From Bradyrhizobium sp. Ce-3 (GTDB taxonomy: Bacteria; Pseudomonadota; Alphaproteobacteria; Rhizobiales; Xanthobacteraceae), in contig NZ_BQUV01000006.1 of the NCBI RefSeq assembly GCF_022835695.1, forward strand, positions 124,001-188,000: a stretch of 64,000 bases of DNA. Direction: 5' to 3'. The stretch's first letter is position 1; each line of letters starts with the position of its first letter. Made by a program: the position numbers and the translations under genes. The notes under the pieces are model-generated. The model ran no database searches, was not told where the DNA came from, and worked only from the letters and a program-made list of their open reading frames with translations. This document shows, one piece after another, positions 54,412 to 63,754 of this stretch.

Positions 54412-55337
54412 GGCGGGGCTCCGCCGGTTTCGCGGATGCTGTAGAGGTCCTGCGGCCGGATCACCAGCTCGACCGCAAAGCGGATCCCGACCGCGAGCAC
54501 CAGCAGGCCGAGCAGCAGGCGCAGGTGCTCGCCGCGGATCTTCTGGCCGGCGCGGGCGCCGAATTGCGCGCCGGTGACGCCGCCGATCATCAGGATCAGC
54601 GCCAGCACGGCGTCGACCAGATGGTTGGTCACCGCATGCAGCATGGTGGCGAACACCATGGTGACGAGGGTCAGCACCATCGAGGTGCCGATCACGGTCG
54701 AGGTCGGCACCCGCAGCACATAGATCATCAGCGGCACCAGGATGAAGCCGCCGCCGATGCCCATCACCGCGCCGATGAAGCCGATCACGAGCCCGACCAC
54801 GACCACCGGGATGACGGAGAGGTAGATCTTGGAGCGCTTGAAGCGCAGCTTCAGCGGCAGGCCGTGAATCCAGCCATGGCTGCCCGGCTTGCGCAGGGTG
54901 ACGGCGCGGCCGCCGCGGGCGCGTAGCATCGCGCGCAGGCCTTCCCAGAACATCAGCCCGCCGACCGTCGTCAGCAGGATGACGTAGGACAGCGCGATCA
55001 TCAGGTCGAGCTGGCCGAGCGAGCGCAGGAAGGTGAAGGTCCACACCCCGAGCGCGGTGCCGATCGTGCCGCCGACCAGCAGCACCGCCGCCAGCAGCGG
55101 GTCGATCGCGCGCCTGCGCCAATAGGAGATCGCGCCGGAGAACGAGGAGGCCGCGATGTGGCTGGCGACCGAGGCAACCGCGACCGCGGGCGCGATGCCG
55201 ACGAAGATCAAGAGCGGCGTCATCAGGAAGCCGCCGCCGATCCCGAACATGCCGGAGACGAATCCGACCGCCGCGCCCATCGCCAGGACGAGGAAGACAT
55301 TGACCGGAATGTCGGCGATCGGGAGATAGAGCTGCAC
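54408..55337 (-). CDS. TSUP (TauE/SafE) family transporter
   Basis: 309 residues, about eight membrane helices in two repeats, each with the G-x-GGG motif: GFVSGMFGIGGGFLMTPLLI and GFIGAVMGIGGGFILVPLMI. The family moves sulfite, sulfonates or other organic anions. Coupled by a four-base overlap to the Alph_Pro_TM gene, which probably makes a partner protein. Confidence 0.92.
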   Translation of the reverse strand: MQLYLPIADIPVNVFLVLAMGAAVGFVSGMFGIGGGFLMTPLLIFVGIAPAVAVASVASHIAASSFSGAISYWRRRAIDPLLAAVLLVGGTIGTALGVWTFTFLRSLGQLDLMIALSYVILLTTVGGLMFWEGLRAMLRARGGRAVTLRKPGSHGWIHGLPLKLRFKRSKIYLSVIPVVVVGLVIGFIGAVMGIGGGFILVPLMIYVLRVPTSTVIGTSMVLTLVTMVFATMLHAVTNHLVDAVLALILMIGGVTGAQFGARAGQKIRGEHLRLLLGLLVLAVGIRFAVELVIRPQDLYSIRETGGAPP

Positions 55338-55662
55338 GCGCGTCGCTTCTTGTCGGTTCGCCGCATGCTGAGGCGCAAGGCCGCATCACGGCGTGATGTC
55401 GTTCGGGTCGGGCATTCTCCGGCTGAACGAATCCGGTCGGCGCGCAAGGAGCAGGCGAACGCGGGTCGATTGCCGCGTTCTTGCATAACCGAAATCGGAG
55501 GGAGGAGGGACTAAAGAATCCGCTCCGGGTGGCATTTTTCGCCGCAGGCTGCCGCTCTGCTGCGCACGTGGTTGATAATTCAGATTAATGGCGCTCGTGC
55601 CGGCTTGGTTGAGCATGATCTCCGTGCAAACGCGTTCCGGGTTTGTCGCGAGGGATCATGCT
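55338..55662. other. Intergenic stretch, nothing recognised
   Basis: About 325 bases upstream of the TSUP operon and downstream of the ClpP-like gene, both on the minus strand. It should hold the TSUP promoter. An A/T-rich patch lies near 55570-55590. No repeat family or RNA seen. Confidence 0.5.
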
Positions 55663-56550
55663 TCAGGGCCGGTCGACCGGCTTGGTGATCAGGTTCAGCG
55701 CGAGCGCTTCCTTCGGACTCAGCCAGCGGATATCCGAGGTCTGCGACATCGCCTCGACGATCCCGGAGGAGACGCCCATCTTGGTCATGTAGCCGAGCAC
55801 CATGCCCTGGATGCGCTGCGCCTCGGCGAGGGGATCGCTGACCGGTGCGCTGGTCGTGAAGCGATGCACGCCGAGCCGCGAGCCCGCGATGCCATAGCGG
55901 GTCACGCCGCCCGCATAGACCAGGACGCAGGCGCTGGCGCAGGCGGCGGGGCGGAGCTTGCCCGCGGCATCCGATGCGGCCACGGCCGTGACGAGCCCGT
56001 GCGTACGGATGACCTCGCCCATGATCACGGCCTGATTCAGCGCGCCGCCCGGCGACGACAGCAGCACCGCATCGCCTGGCGCGAGCCGCGCTTCGCTGAG
56101 CCGGTCGCGGAGCCAACTCGCGCTGGCCGAGCCGATCGTGCCGCTGATCGCCAGTGCCCGCCTTCCGCGGCCCGACCCATCGATGTCGGCATCGGAAATC
56201 ACCTCGGACGTCATGCTCGCCGCGATATAGGTCTCGCGCCAGAAGTCCCAGGCGCCCGGCTTCGACAGGTCGCGGTAGGCCTGAATGACGACGCTCGACA
56301 GCAGCAGCACGAAGATGATGATGGACGGCAACGAGAACCGGAAGGTGCCGCGCGGCGATGCCATGTTCCCCGGGGGCGGCGGAGGCGGCGAGGACGGCGG
56401 ATCCTTCGGGCGCGCCGCAAACGGGGCGAACGGGGATGGAGTCTGCCGCGGCGGCGCGACACGGGGACCGGTCGGCGACGAACGAGGGCCCGTTCCACCA
56501 TCCTGACGATCATCGACGGACAAGCCTGACCCTCCGGAACGCGCGCGCAA
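55663..56550 (-). CDS. Membrane-anchored COG3904-like (ClpP-fold) protein
   Basis: Up to 295 residues. Proline-rich N-terminus (PPSSPPPPPPGN), one membrane helix (SLPSIIIFVLLLSSVVIQAY), then a ClpP-like domain: ALAISGTIGSASASWLRDRL, LLSSPGGALNQAVIMGEVIR, and ACASACVLVYAGGVTRYG with the possible catalytic serine, then SRLGVHRF. The start is uncertain: the full frame begins at a TTG, while ATG 56364 (MASPRGTF) gives 233 residues beginning just before the helix. Related to the exported protein at 28357. Confidence 0.78.
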   Translation of the reverse strand: MRARSGGSGLSVDDRQDGGTGPRSSPTGPRVAPPRQTPSPFAPFAARPKDPPSSPPPPPPGNMASPRGTFRFSLPSIIIFVLLLSSVVIQAYRDLSKPGAWDFWRETYIAASMTSEVISDADIDGSGRGRRALAISGTIGSASASWLRDRLSEARLAPGDAVLLSSPGGALNQAVIMGEVIRTHGLVTAVAASDAAGKLRPAACASACVLVYAGGVTRYGIAGSRLGVHRFTTSAPVSDPLAEAQRIQGMVLGYMTKMGVSSGIVEAMSQTSDIRWLSPKEALALNLITKPVDRP

Positions 56551-56638
56551 TCGGCGCGGGACTGCGCGTCTGTCTACACGGCGGAGGGGCGGAGGGACAA
56601 GACGGCGGCGCCGTCAAGGCGCCGCAGCTCTTGTTGTC

Positions 56639-59600
56639 CTAGTGAGCTGGCGCAGCGAGCGCCGCCGTCCGCTTCGACGGTGGCTTGACGGATTTCGCCG
56701 CCGCGGGCTGGGCGGGCGCGCCGTCCCAACCGCCGGCCGGGGCCGGCACGTTGACCGCATCGCTCGGCTGCGGCTCGGCCGTGAAGGTCTGGATCGCAAG
56801 CTTGGCGGCGGCCAGCGACTGCGGGTCGAGCCGCTTGGCGATGTCGTCGCGCTTGTGGCCGGCGTCGGCGTCGCCCTGCGCGGCGGCGAGGCTGAACCAC
56901 TTGAAGGACTCGGCGAGGTTTTGTTCGACCCCGATGCCGCGGGCATAAAGGATGCCGAGGTTGACCTGGCTGTCGGCGACGCCGCGATCGGCCGCCTTGC
57001 GGAACCATTGCGCAGCGCTCTTGTAGTCGGCGCCCTTGCCGCCGCCGTCGGCGTCGAGCACGGCGAGGTTATGCATCGCCTTGGCGTTGCCGCGCTCCGC
57101 GGCCTGCACGTAGTAACGTCGCGCCACATCGAAGTCGCGCTTCACGCTGAGGCCCTTCTCGTAGAAGGTGCCGAGCCGGAACATCGCGGGCACCACGCCG
57201 GCCTGCGCCGCGCGGCCATACCATTTGGCGGCTTCGTCGATATTGGCGGGCACGCCCTTGCCCTCGGCGAAGCGGACGCCGACCTCATAGGCCGCGGCCG
57301 CGTCGCCCTTGATTGCGGCCGTGCGCAGCGCCGGACCGCCGATCGCGTCGGGCAGCTTCTCGCCCGCCGGAATCTGGATCGTGGCGAGCTTGCCGCCGAG
57401 CGGCGGTGCAGTCGGAATCGTGCCGGTGATATCGCTGGCGGCCGCGAGCGGTGCCGCGGCCGGCTCCGGAGCGGCTGCGGGCGCGGGGGCCGATGGGATC
57501 GTCACCTGCGCGCCGTCGAGCGTGTTCGGCGCCGGCGTGTTGTTGGACTGGCGGCCGAGCGGGGTCGGCGAGGTCATCGACGGCCCGGGCAAGCCCGAAG
57601 GCGCAGCCGGCGCGGGCGTCACGGAATTCTCGACAGGCGGCTGCCGCTGGGCGGGGGCCGGAGCCGGCTCGCTGTGCTCGATCGCCGGCACCTGCGGTGC
57701 AGAACTGGTGTCGAGCAGGTTCATCGCCATCTTGGCGGTCGAGAGCAGGATCACGACCACGCTCGCGCCGACCAGCAGCGAGCGGATCTTGGAGGTGATG
57801 GTCGAAGGCTGGGCCTCCGGCGCGCCAGCCGCCAGCGCGCCAGTCGCCGGCGCGCCGGCCTTGGCGGCAGCCGCCTTCGCGGCCTTGTCGGCCTTGTCCT
57901 TGGCCTTGGCGGCAGCCTTGTTCGCTGCGCGTGCCGCCTTGTCGTTGACGGGTTGCGCGGCGGCGGCCTGCGCGGCGCGACGTGCGGCGGCGATGAAGCT
58001 CGAGGTCGAGACCGGCTCCTTCTTGCCGGCGGGAAGATCAGAGATCGCGCGCTCGGAATCCGCAATTCGCTCCGACGGCGACGAGGCCCGGCCCGAGGGG
58101 CGCGTGCCCGGCTCGAGCGGATGATCCGGCGGCAGTTCCGGAGCGATCGCAGCGCGTGCGGAGGCCGCATGCGGTTCGAGGATCTCGCTGATCGCGCGCG
58201 GCGGCAGCGGCGGTGGCGCGGCCTCGACCGGCTGCGCGGCATGGAATTCGCGCGGCGCGGACATGAAGTGCTCCTGCGCCAGCGCAGGATTGGGCAGTTC
58301 GGGCCTGTACGATTCCGGCTTGTACGATTCAGGTTTGGGCTGCGCGATCGGCTGCGGCATCGCCGCGCGCGGCATTTCCATCCGCGGTGCTTCCATCCGC
58401 GGTTCGGCATAGGCAGGGACAGGCGGGGCCGGCGGCGCGGTGCGCACCGTGCGCAGATCGTTCTCGATCATCGCCAGCCGGTCGACGACATGGCCGAGCG
58501 TGTTGTGAACGGTCTCCAGCGAATCCTGGGTGCGGCGATCGGTCTCCGACTGGCTGAAGCGGATGTCCGACAGCTCGCGCTTCACCAGGTCGACGATGCC
58601 GCTGTCCATCATCGGCTGCGGCGAGGAGCTGCCAACGGTGTTGCGGGTGGCGTCGGCGAGCGAGGCGAGATGGGCGTGCTGCGCCTCGAGGTGCCGCATG
58701 ATGTCATGCAGCCCTTCCTCGACCCGGCCGAGATTGCCGGAGCGCTGATCGGCGGACTCCAGGCGCTCGAGCAGATAGGAGACGCGCTGTTCGAGATGGG
58801 TGAACGCCGACGAGCTGTCGTTGCCGACCTGCAGGCGGTCGATCCGCTCCGACAGCGAGCGCAGGGCGCCCTCGATGGCGTCGGTATTGTCATAGCTGGT
58901 CGGCCGCTCGCGGCTTTCCAGCGTCGAGGCCAATGCGGCAATGCGCTGCTCGATCCCGGCGAAGGCATCGCCGTGGGACTCCGCGCGCGACATCTGCGAC
59001 AGCTGGTCGACTTTCGCGGCCAGCGCGTGCACGTCCCCGGACAGCTGCAGCAGCGCGTCGTTAGAGGCGACATTGGAGACGATGGCGCGCAGCGCGCCGA
59101 TCGCGCTCTCGAGCTGATGCACCGTCGACGGGTCGTCGTTGGCGCGCAGGATCATGTCGAGCTTGGTGCCGAGGTTGCGGATCGCCTCGTCGTAGCCGGT
59201 GAGCTGCTCGGCGGGCGTCAGCGTGCGCAGCGCCTCGCGGATTTCCGACAGCGCGCGTTCGATGCCGGCGATCGCCTGGCCCTGGCCGTTGTTGCCCTCG
59301 TGGCGGAGCTCGTCGATCCGGTGATGCAGCGAGCGGATTTCGTTCTCGATCGATTCGATCGCGCGCCGCGGCATCGCCTCGGTGATGGCCTGGCGGATTT
59401 CGGCAAGCTCGCCGCGGAACGAGGCGATCGATTGCTCGACATGGTCGGGCCGCTGCAGCGCCTCGATCTGGCTCGTGATCTTGAGCAGATGGCGCTCGAG
59501 CGAGGAGAAGTCCGGGCCGGCGGCGGCGGCCGGCGGCGGCGCATAGGCGGCCATTGGCGGCGCAGTGTGCTGCATCGGCGGCGCGCTGCGCGGCGGCATC

Positions 59601-60211
59601 TGCCGTGTTGCTGATGCGTCGAGCTCGTTCTGGCGCGCGGCGATCTCCGCGATCGCGGAATCGAACGAGGCGGGGCTCAGTGGCGGCGAGGGGCGGTAAA
59701 CCTGGGCTGCGGCGCGCTCGACCGCCTCCGCCTGGCGCAGCCTCTCCTCAAGTTGCCGGTCCTGCAGTTGCCGGTCTTGCATCTGCGGCTCCCGCTGCAT
59801 CTGCGCTTCACGAGTCGGCTGGGGTTGCGGCTCGCGCGCTGGCTGCGGCCGCGAGATCTGCGACAGCCGCGCATCGAGACGCGAGATCGCGTCGTTCAGC
59901 TGCCGCGCCACGGCGGGCTGGCCGCGCGGCACTTCGGCGCGCACGGCTTCGGCGCGCGTCAGCGGCTTTGCAATTTGTTCGATCTGGCGGGTAATGGCGT
60001 CGAGCCGCTGATGGATGTCGGCGACTTCGCGGCTTTCGCGGGTCGGCATCGGCTGCCGCTGCTCCATGCGCCAATCCTGCGGACTCGGCTCGCCGACGGT
60101 GGAATTGAGCCAGTCGTTCAGTGACATGCCGGCACGGCGCGCAGCCGCCTCGGCCCTGTCGCGGACGGAGGGATCGATGCCGTCAACACTCCACGATACG
60201 CGCGAATTCAT
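56639..60211 (-). CDS. PodJ-like polar localization factor with Sel1 repeats
   Basis: 1190 residues. The start NSRVSWSVDGIDPSVRDRAEAAARRAGMSLNDWLN matches the N-terminus of PodJ-type proteins. Long charged helices with coiled-coil character fill about 200-620. A Pro/Ala/Lys-rich zone precedes one membrane helix near 812-833 (SLLVGASVVVILLSTAKMAMNLL). The periplasmic part ends in about four Sel1 repeats near 974-1127 (KWYGRAAQAGVVPAMFRLGTFYEKG and relatives). In Caulobacter, PodJ organises the cell pole. I start at 60211, where GGACGGAATC precedes the ATG; 60241 is possible. The terminal peptidoglycan-binding domain of some PodJ proteins is not seen. Confidence 0.85.
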   Translation of the reverse strand: MNSRVSWSVDGIDPSVRDRAEAAARRAGMSLNDWLNSTVGEPSPQDWRMEQRQPMPTRESREVADIHQRLDAITRQIEQIAKPLTRAEAVRAEVPRGQPAVARQLNDAISRLDARLSQISRPQPAREPQPQPTREAQMQREPQMQDRQLQDRQLEERLRQAEAVERAAAQVYRPSPPLSPASFDSAIAEIAARQNELDASATRQMPPRSAPPMQHTAPPMAAYAPPPAAAAGPDFSSLERHLLKITSQIEALQRPDHVEQSIASFRGELAEIRQAITEAMPRRAIESIENEIRSLHHRIDELRHEGNNGQGQAIAGIERALSEIREALRTLTPAEQLTGYDEAIRNLGTKLDMILRANDDPSTVHQLESAIGALRAIVSNVASNDALLQLSGDVHALAAKVDQLSQMSRAESHGDAFAGIEQRIAALASTLESRERPTSYDNTDAIEGALRSLSERIDRLQVGNDSSSAFTHLEQRVSYLLERLESADQRSGNLGRVEEGLHDIMRHLEAQHAHLASLADATRNTVGSSSPQPMMDSGIVDLVKRELSDIRFSQSETDRRTQDSLETVHNTLGHVVDRLAMIENDLRTVRTAPPAPPVPAYAEPRMEAPRMEMPRAAMPQPIAQPKPESYKPESYRPELPNPALAQEHFMSAPREFHAAQPVEAAPPPLPPRAISEILEPHAASARAAIAPELPPDHPLEPGTRPSGRASSPSERIADSERAISDLPAGKKEPVSTSSFIAAARRAAQAAAAQPVNDKAARAANKAAAKAKDKADKAAKAAAAKAGAPATGALAAGAPEAQPSTITSKIRSLLVGASVVVILLSTAKMAMNLLDTSSAPQVPAIEHSEPAPAPAQRQPPVENSVTPAPAAPSGLPGPSMTSPTPLGRQSNNTPAPNTLDGAQVTIPSAPAPAAAPEPAAAPLAAASDITGTIPTAPPLGGKLATIQIPAGEKLPDAIGGPALRTAAIKGDAAAAYEVGVRFAEGKGVPANIDEAAKWYGRAAQAGVVPAMFRLGTFYEKGLSVKRDFDVARRYYVQAAERGNAKAMHNLAVLDADGGGKGADYKSAAQWFRKAADRGVADSQVNLGILYARGIGVEQNLAESFKWFSLAAAQGDADAGHKRDDIAKRLDPQSLAAAKLAIQTFTAEPQPSDAVNVPAPAGGWDGAPAQPAAAKSVKPPSKRTAALAAPAH

Positions 60212-60437
60212 GATTCCGTCCGGTCCCGACTCCGGCGCCATACTCTGCGCCCGCAGCCTCCCCGCGCATTCCCGTTAAGAGACAATCGAATTCTGCGCTG
60301 GTCGTCTGCTTCAGCTGCTGACTTTTTCCCGTCACGGTAAATAACGGGTTAAGGAATGCCGCCGGCGGGCCTTAAAGTTAGGGAATCCGGGAACTCGTTG
60401 CGCCGGATCAGGACAGGCCTTCGGAGAAGTTGGACCT

Positions 60438-60526
60438 GTAGCCCGGATGGAGCGCAAGCGTAATCCGGGGCCGCGCTATCCGCTGGTGGAGCCGCCCCGG
60501 ATTACGCTTCGCTCCATCCGGGCTAC
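60438..60526. repeat. Palindromic intergenic repeat, GTAGCCCGGATG type (copy 4)
   Basis: GTAGCCCGGATGGAGCG at the left and CGCTCCATCCGGGCTAC at the right, with inner TAATCCGGGG/CCCCGGATTA arms, the cleanest of the four copies. The rest of the 60212-60582 gap holds nothing else I recognise. Confidence 0.82.
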
Positions 60527-60582
60527 ACGCAGGCAAAGCAAGGCCGCTTGGCGTGACTGCACGCACAGGCTTGCGATTGTTT

Positions 60583-61170
60583 CTAGCCGTTGCTTTCGCG
60601 CTTGCCGTCGTCGAGCGGCAGCACATTGCCGCGGCCGGACATCGCCGACAGCGCGTCGAGCGCCTCCTCGCACCACTCCACCACCATGCGCTCATGACGC
60701 ATCCCCAGCCGCAGGCTGAGCATCTTGCCGACGTCGGCCGGCGGTGCGGTGCCGTCGGGAAAGCGCTTGTTGAGCAGCCGCTCGTAGCGCTCATAGCGGT
60801 CGCGGTGATGCTCCAGCCGCGCCATCAGGTCGGTGCGCAGCGGCTCGATGTCGACGCAGTCGAGCGCATAGAGCCGGACCAGCAAATCGTCCTTGATCGA
60901 CGGCGGAACGCTCGGCCGCGCCGCCCAGTGCTTCAGCGCCGCGCGACCCTCGGCCGTCAGCGTGTAGACCAGTTTGTTCGGCTTGCCGGATTGCACGACC
61001 TCGCGGCCCTGGACATGGCCCTTGTCGCGCAGCCGCGAGAGCTCGCGGTAGATCTGCTGATGGTCGGCCTTCCAGAAGAAGCCGATCGAGGCGTCGAACG
61101 TCTTGGCGAGCTCATAGCCCGTCATCGGACGTTCCGTGAGGCAGGCGAGGATTGCGTCACCGAGTGCCAA
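60583..61170 (-). CDS. PadR family transcriptional regulator
   Basis: 195 residues. Winged helix at the N-terminus: ALGDAILACLTERPMTGYELAKTFDASIGFFWKADHQQIYRELSRLRDKGHV. The C-terminal helical dimer domain is HRDRYERYERLLNKRF and RHERMVVEWCEEAL. It starts with TTG (61170), with GGAGG six bases upstream. It is divergent from the NTF2/acyl-CoA dehydrogenase/thiolase run and should control it, perhaps sensing an aromatic or acyl compound. Confidence 0.9.
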   Translation of the reverse strand: MALGDAILACLTERPMTGYELAKTFDASIGFFWKADHQQIYRELSRLRDKGHVQGREVVQSGKPNKLVYTLTAEGRAALKHWAARPSVPPSIKDDLLVRLYALDCVDIEPLRTDLMARLEHHRDRYERYERLLNKRFPDGTAPPADVGKMLSLRLGMRHERMVVEWCEEALDALSAMSGRGNVLPLDDGKRESNG

Positions 61171-61216
61171 CGCCCACCTCCATCAGAGTTCCCAAACTAG
61201 CCATTCCCAAGTTTGC

Positions 61217-61261
61217 TTGACTTTATGCGTTACTGTGCATATGCGTCAATATGCATATGCG
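61217..61261 (+). promoter_or_regulatory. Promoter/operator region with two GCATATGC sites
   Basis: TTGACT at 61217-61222 could be a -35 box. Two copies of TGCATATGCG, each holding the palindrome GCATATGC, lie at 61236-61245 and 61252-61261, 16 bases apart, over the expected -10 region. They stand between divergent PadR and NTF2 genes, as PadR operators do. Confidence 0.55.
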
Positions 61262-61367
61262 GGCGAGCGCCCTTCGGCTCTCGCCCGCCCGATACGCATC
61301 GGCGTGCCGCCTTGTCGCGCGCGGCCGATGTTCAGGCTTCTTCAACCCCGCCGCAGGAGACGTCCGA

Positions 61368-61784
61368 ATGAGCAAGCCGGGCCTCGACAAGTGGTACGCC
61401 TACATGAAGTCCCACGACACCGCCGCTTTGTGGGATCTGCTGCATCCCGACGCGGTGTTCGAAAGTCCGGTCGTGCACACGCCGCAGCGCGGCCGCGACA
61501 TTACCTTCAAATATCTCACCAGCGCCGCCAAGGTGCTCGGCGGACCGACCTTCAAATATCTCGGCGAATGGAAGAACGACACCGGCGCGGTGCTCGAATT
61601 CGAGAACGAGATCGACGGCATCAAGCTCAACGGCGTCGACATCATCACATTCAATGGCGACGGCCGGATCACGCATTTCAAGGTGATGGTGCGCCCGCTC
61701 AAGGCGATCAACCTGCTGCATCGGATGATGGGCGAGGAGTTGATAAAGCAGAGCGGCGCAACGTCGCAATCACAGTCGCGATAG
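61368..61784 (+). CDS. NTF2-fold / SnoaL-like protein
   Basis: 138 residues. LDKWYAYMKSHDTAALWDLLHPDAVFESPVVHTPQRGRD is the NTF2/SnoaL pattern; the C-terminal half is VLEFENEIDGIKLNGVDIITFNGDGRITHFKVMVRP. A small enzyme or ligand-binding role is likely. Start ATG at 61368 with AGGAGA upstream; the longer frame overlaps the operator region. The acyl-CoA dehydrogenase follows after 109 bases. Confidence 0.85.
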   Translation: MSKPGLDKWYAYMKSHDTAALWDLLHPDAVFESPVVHTPQRGRDITFKYLTSAAKVLGGPTFKYLGEWKNDTGAVLEFENEIDGIKLNGVDIITFNGDGRITHFKVMVRPLKAINLLHRMMGEELIKQSGATSQSQSR

Positions 61785-61893
61785 CACCTGCCGCGGACCT
61801 CCCGAACCGGATAAGGTCCGCTGCAACAAACCCAAGGACAACGCTGCGCAGCATCGGTCGCCAACGCGGCCACGAGCCAGCCGGGAGATCAGC

Positions 61894-63681
61894 ATGCCGA
61901 CCTACAAAGCCCCCGTCGAAGACGTCAGCTTCCTGTTGAACGACGTTTTCCAGATCGATCGCTACGGCAATCTTCCCGGCTTCACCGATGCGTCGGCCGA
62001 CGTGCGCGAGGCGATCCTGGGCGAAGCCGCCAAGCTCAGCGAGGAGGTGCTGCAGCCGCTCAATCGCACCGGCGATCTCGAAGGCTGCAAGCGCAATGAC
62101 GACGGCAGCGTCACCACGCCGAAGGGCTTCAAGGACGCCTACAAGCAGGTCGCCGAAGGCGGCTGGCTCGGCCTGTCGGCGCCGGCGGAATTCGGCGGCC
62201 AGGGCCTGCCGGTGACGCTCTCGCAGGCGGTCAACGAATTCCAGATCTCAGCCAACATGGCGTTCGCGATGTACGGCGGGCTCACTATGGGCGCGACCGC
62301 GGCGCTCTTGGTGCACGGCACCCCCGAGCAGAAGAAAACCTATGTGCCGAAGATGGTCGCCGGCGAGTGGACCGGCACCATGAACCTGACCGAGCCGCAG
62401 TGCGGCACCGATCTCGGGCTGCTGCGCACCAAGGCGGTGCGCCAGGCCGACGGCAGCTTCCAGATCACGGGCACCAAGATCTTCATCTCCGCCGGCGAGC
62501 ACGATCTTGCCGACAACATCATCCACCTGGTGCTGGCGCGTATCGAAGGCGCGCCGGCGGGCATCAAGGGCGTCTCGCTGTTCGTGGTGCCCAAGGTGCT
62601 GGTCAATGCCGACGGCTCGCTGGGGCAGCGCAACGGCGTCACCTGCGGCTCGATCGAGCACAAGATGGGCATCCACGGCAATTCCACCTGTGTGATGAAC
62701 TACGACAACGCCACCGGCTGGCTGATCGGCGAAGAGAACAAGGGCATGCAGGGCATGTTCGTGATGATGAACGAGGCGCGCCTCGGCGTCGCGGTGCAGG
62801 GCCTCGCGCAGTCGGAAGTCGCCTATCAGAACGCGGTCGCCTATGCGCGCGAGCGCCTGCAGGGCCGTTCGCTGACCGGCGTGAAGGAGCCCGAGAAGCC
62901 GGCCGACCCGATCATCGTGCATCCCGACGTGCGCCGCACGCTGCTCACCATCCGCGCCTTCAACGAGGCGGCGCGCGCCATGGTGATGTGGACCGCGCTG
63001 AAGAGCGACGTCGCGCACCGTTCCAACGATCCAAAGGATCGTCAGGCGGCGGACGATCACATGGGCCTGATGACACCGGTCCTGAAGGGCGTGCTGACCG
63101 ACACCGGCTTCGCCAACACGGTCTCGGCGCAGCAGATGTTCGGCGGCCACGGCTATATCGCCGAGCACGGCATGGAGCAGTTCGTGCGCGATGCCCGCAT
63201 CGCGATGATCTATGAGGGTGCCAACGGCATCCAGGCGCTCGACCTGGTCGGCCGCAAGCTGCCGCGCGACGGCGGCCGCGCCGCGATGGCATTCTTCGGC
63301 GAGGTCGGTGCCTTCGCCAAGGAGCATGGCGCCGACGAGGCGATGAAGCCGTTCATCACCCCGCTCTCCACCGCGCTCGGCCATCTGCAGCAGGCCACCG
63401 GCTGGCTGATGCAGAACGCGCTGACCAAGCCCGACAATGCCGGCGCCGCCGCGACCGACTACATGAAATTGTTCGGCCTCGTCGCGCTCGGCTACATGTG
63501 GGCGAAGATGGCCAAGGTGGCGCAGGACAAGGCTGCCGCCGGCACGACGCCCTATCTCAACACCAAGCTCGTCACCGGCCGCTTCTTCATGGAGCGGCTG
63601 CTGCCGGAGACCGTGGTGCATCTGGCCCGGATCCAGAGCGGCAGCGCCACCACGATGGAACTGGCGGCGGAAGCGTTCTAA
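61894..63681 (+). CDS. Acyl-CoA dehydrogenase, long form with C-terminal extension
   Basis: 595 residues. FAD-dependent first step of beta-oxidation. Motifs: GEWTGTMNLTEPQCGTDLGLLRTKA, TKIFISAGEHD, FGGHGYIAEHGMEQFVRDARIAMIYEGANGIQALDLVGRK, with the catalytic glutamate in MIYEGANGIQ. The last 130 residues form the extra acyl-CoA_dh C-terminal domain found in this FadE-like group. Start ATG at 61894 with GGGAG upstream. Acts with the thiolase that follows. Confidence 0.94.
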   Translation: MPTYKAPVEDVSFLLNDVFQIDRYGNLPGFTDASADVREAILGEAAKLSEEVLQPLNRTGDLEGCKRNDDGSVTTPKGFKDAYKQVAEGGWLGLSAPAEFGGQGLPVTLSQAVNEFQISANMAFAMYGGLTMGATAALLVHGTPEQKKTYVPKMVAGEWTGTMNLTEPQCGTDLGLLRTKAVRQADGSFQITGTKIFISAGEHDLADNIIHLVLARIEGAPAGIKGVSLFVVPKVLVNADGSLGQRNGVTCGSIEHKMGIHGNSTCVMNYDNATGWLIGEENKGMQGMFVMMNEARLGVAVQGLAQSEVAYQNAVAYARERLQGRSLTGVKEPEKPADPIIVHPDVRRTLLTIRAFNEAARAMVMWTALKSDVAHRSNDPKDRQAADDHMGLMTPVLKGVLTDTGFANTVSAQQMFGGHGYIAEHGMEQFVRDARIAMIYEGANGIQALDLVGRKLPRDGGRAAMAFFGEVGAFAKEHGADEAMKPFITPLSTALGHLQQATGWLMQNALTKPDNAGAAATDYMKLFGLVALGYMWAKMAKVAQDKAAAGTTPYLNTKLVTGRFFMERLLPETVVHLARIQSGSATTMELAAEAF

Positions 63682-63687
63682 AAAACT

Positions 63688-63709
63688 GCCGCCGCAGCGC
63701 TGCGGCGGC
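63688..63709. terminator. Perfect 22-base palindrome, attenuator candidate
   Basis: GCCGCCGCAGC is followed directly by its complement GCTGCGGCGGC, without a loop, just after the acyl-CoA dehydrogenase stop. Only a CTTCCTTCC tail follows, so it may reduce rather than stop read-through into the thiolase. Confidence 0.5.
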
Positions 63710-63754
63710 GCTTCCTTCCGTATATATTATGATCCTCATATCAAGGAGGGCGTC

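Noticed and set aside
56642-59614. 990-residue plus-strand frame opposite the PodJ-like gene
   Set aside because: Arg/Gly/Leu-rich shadow of a GC-rich gene. No family-like segments.
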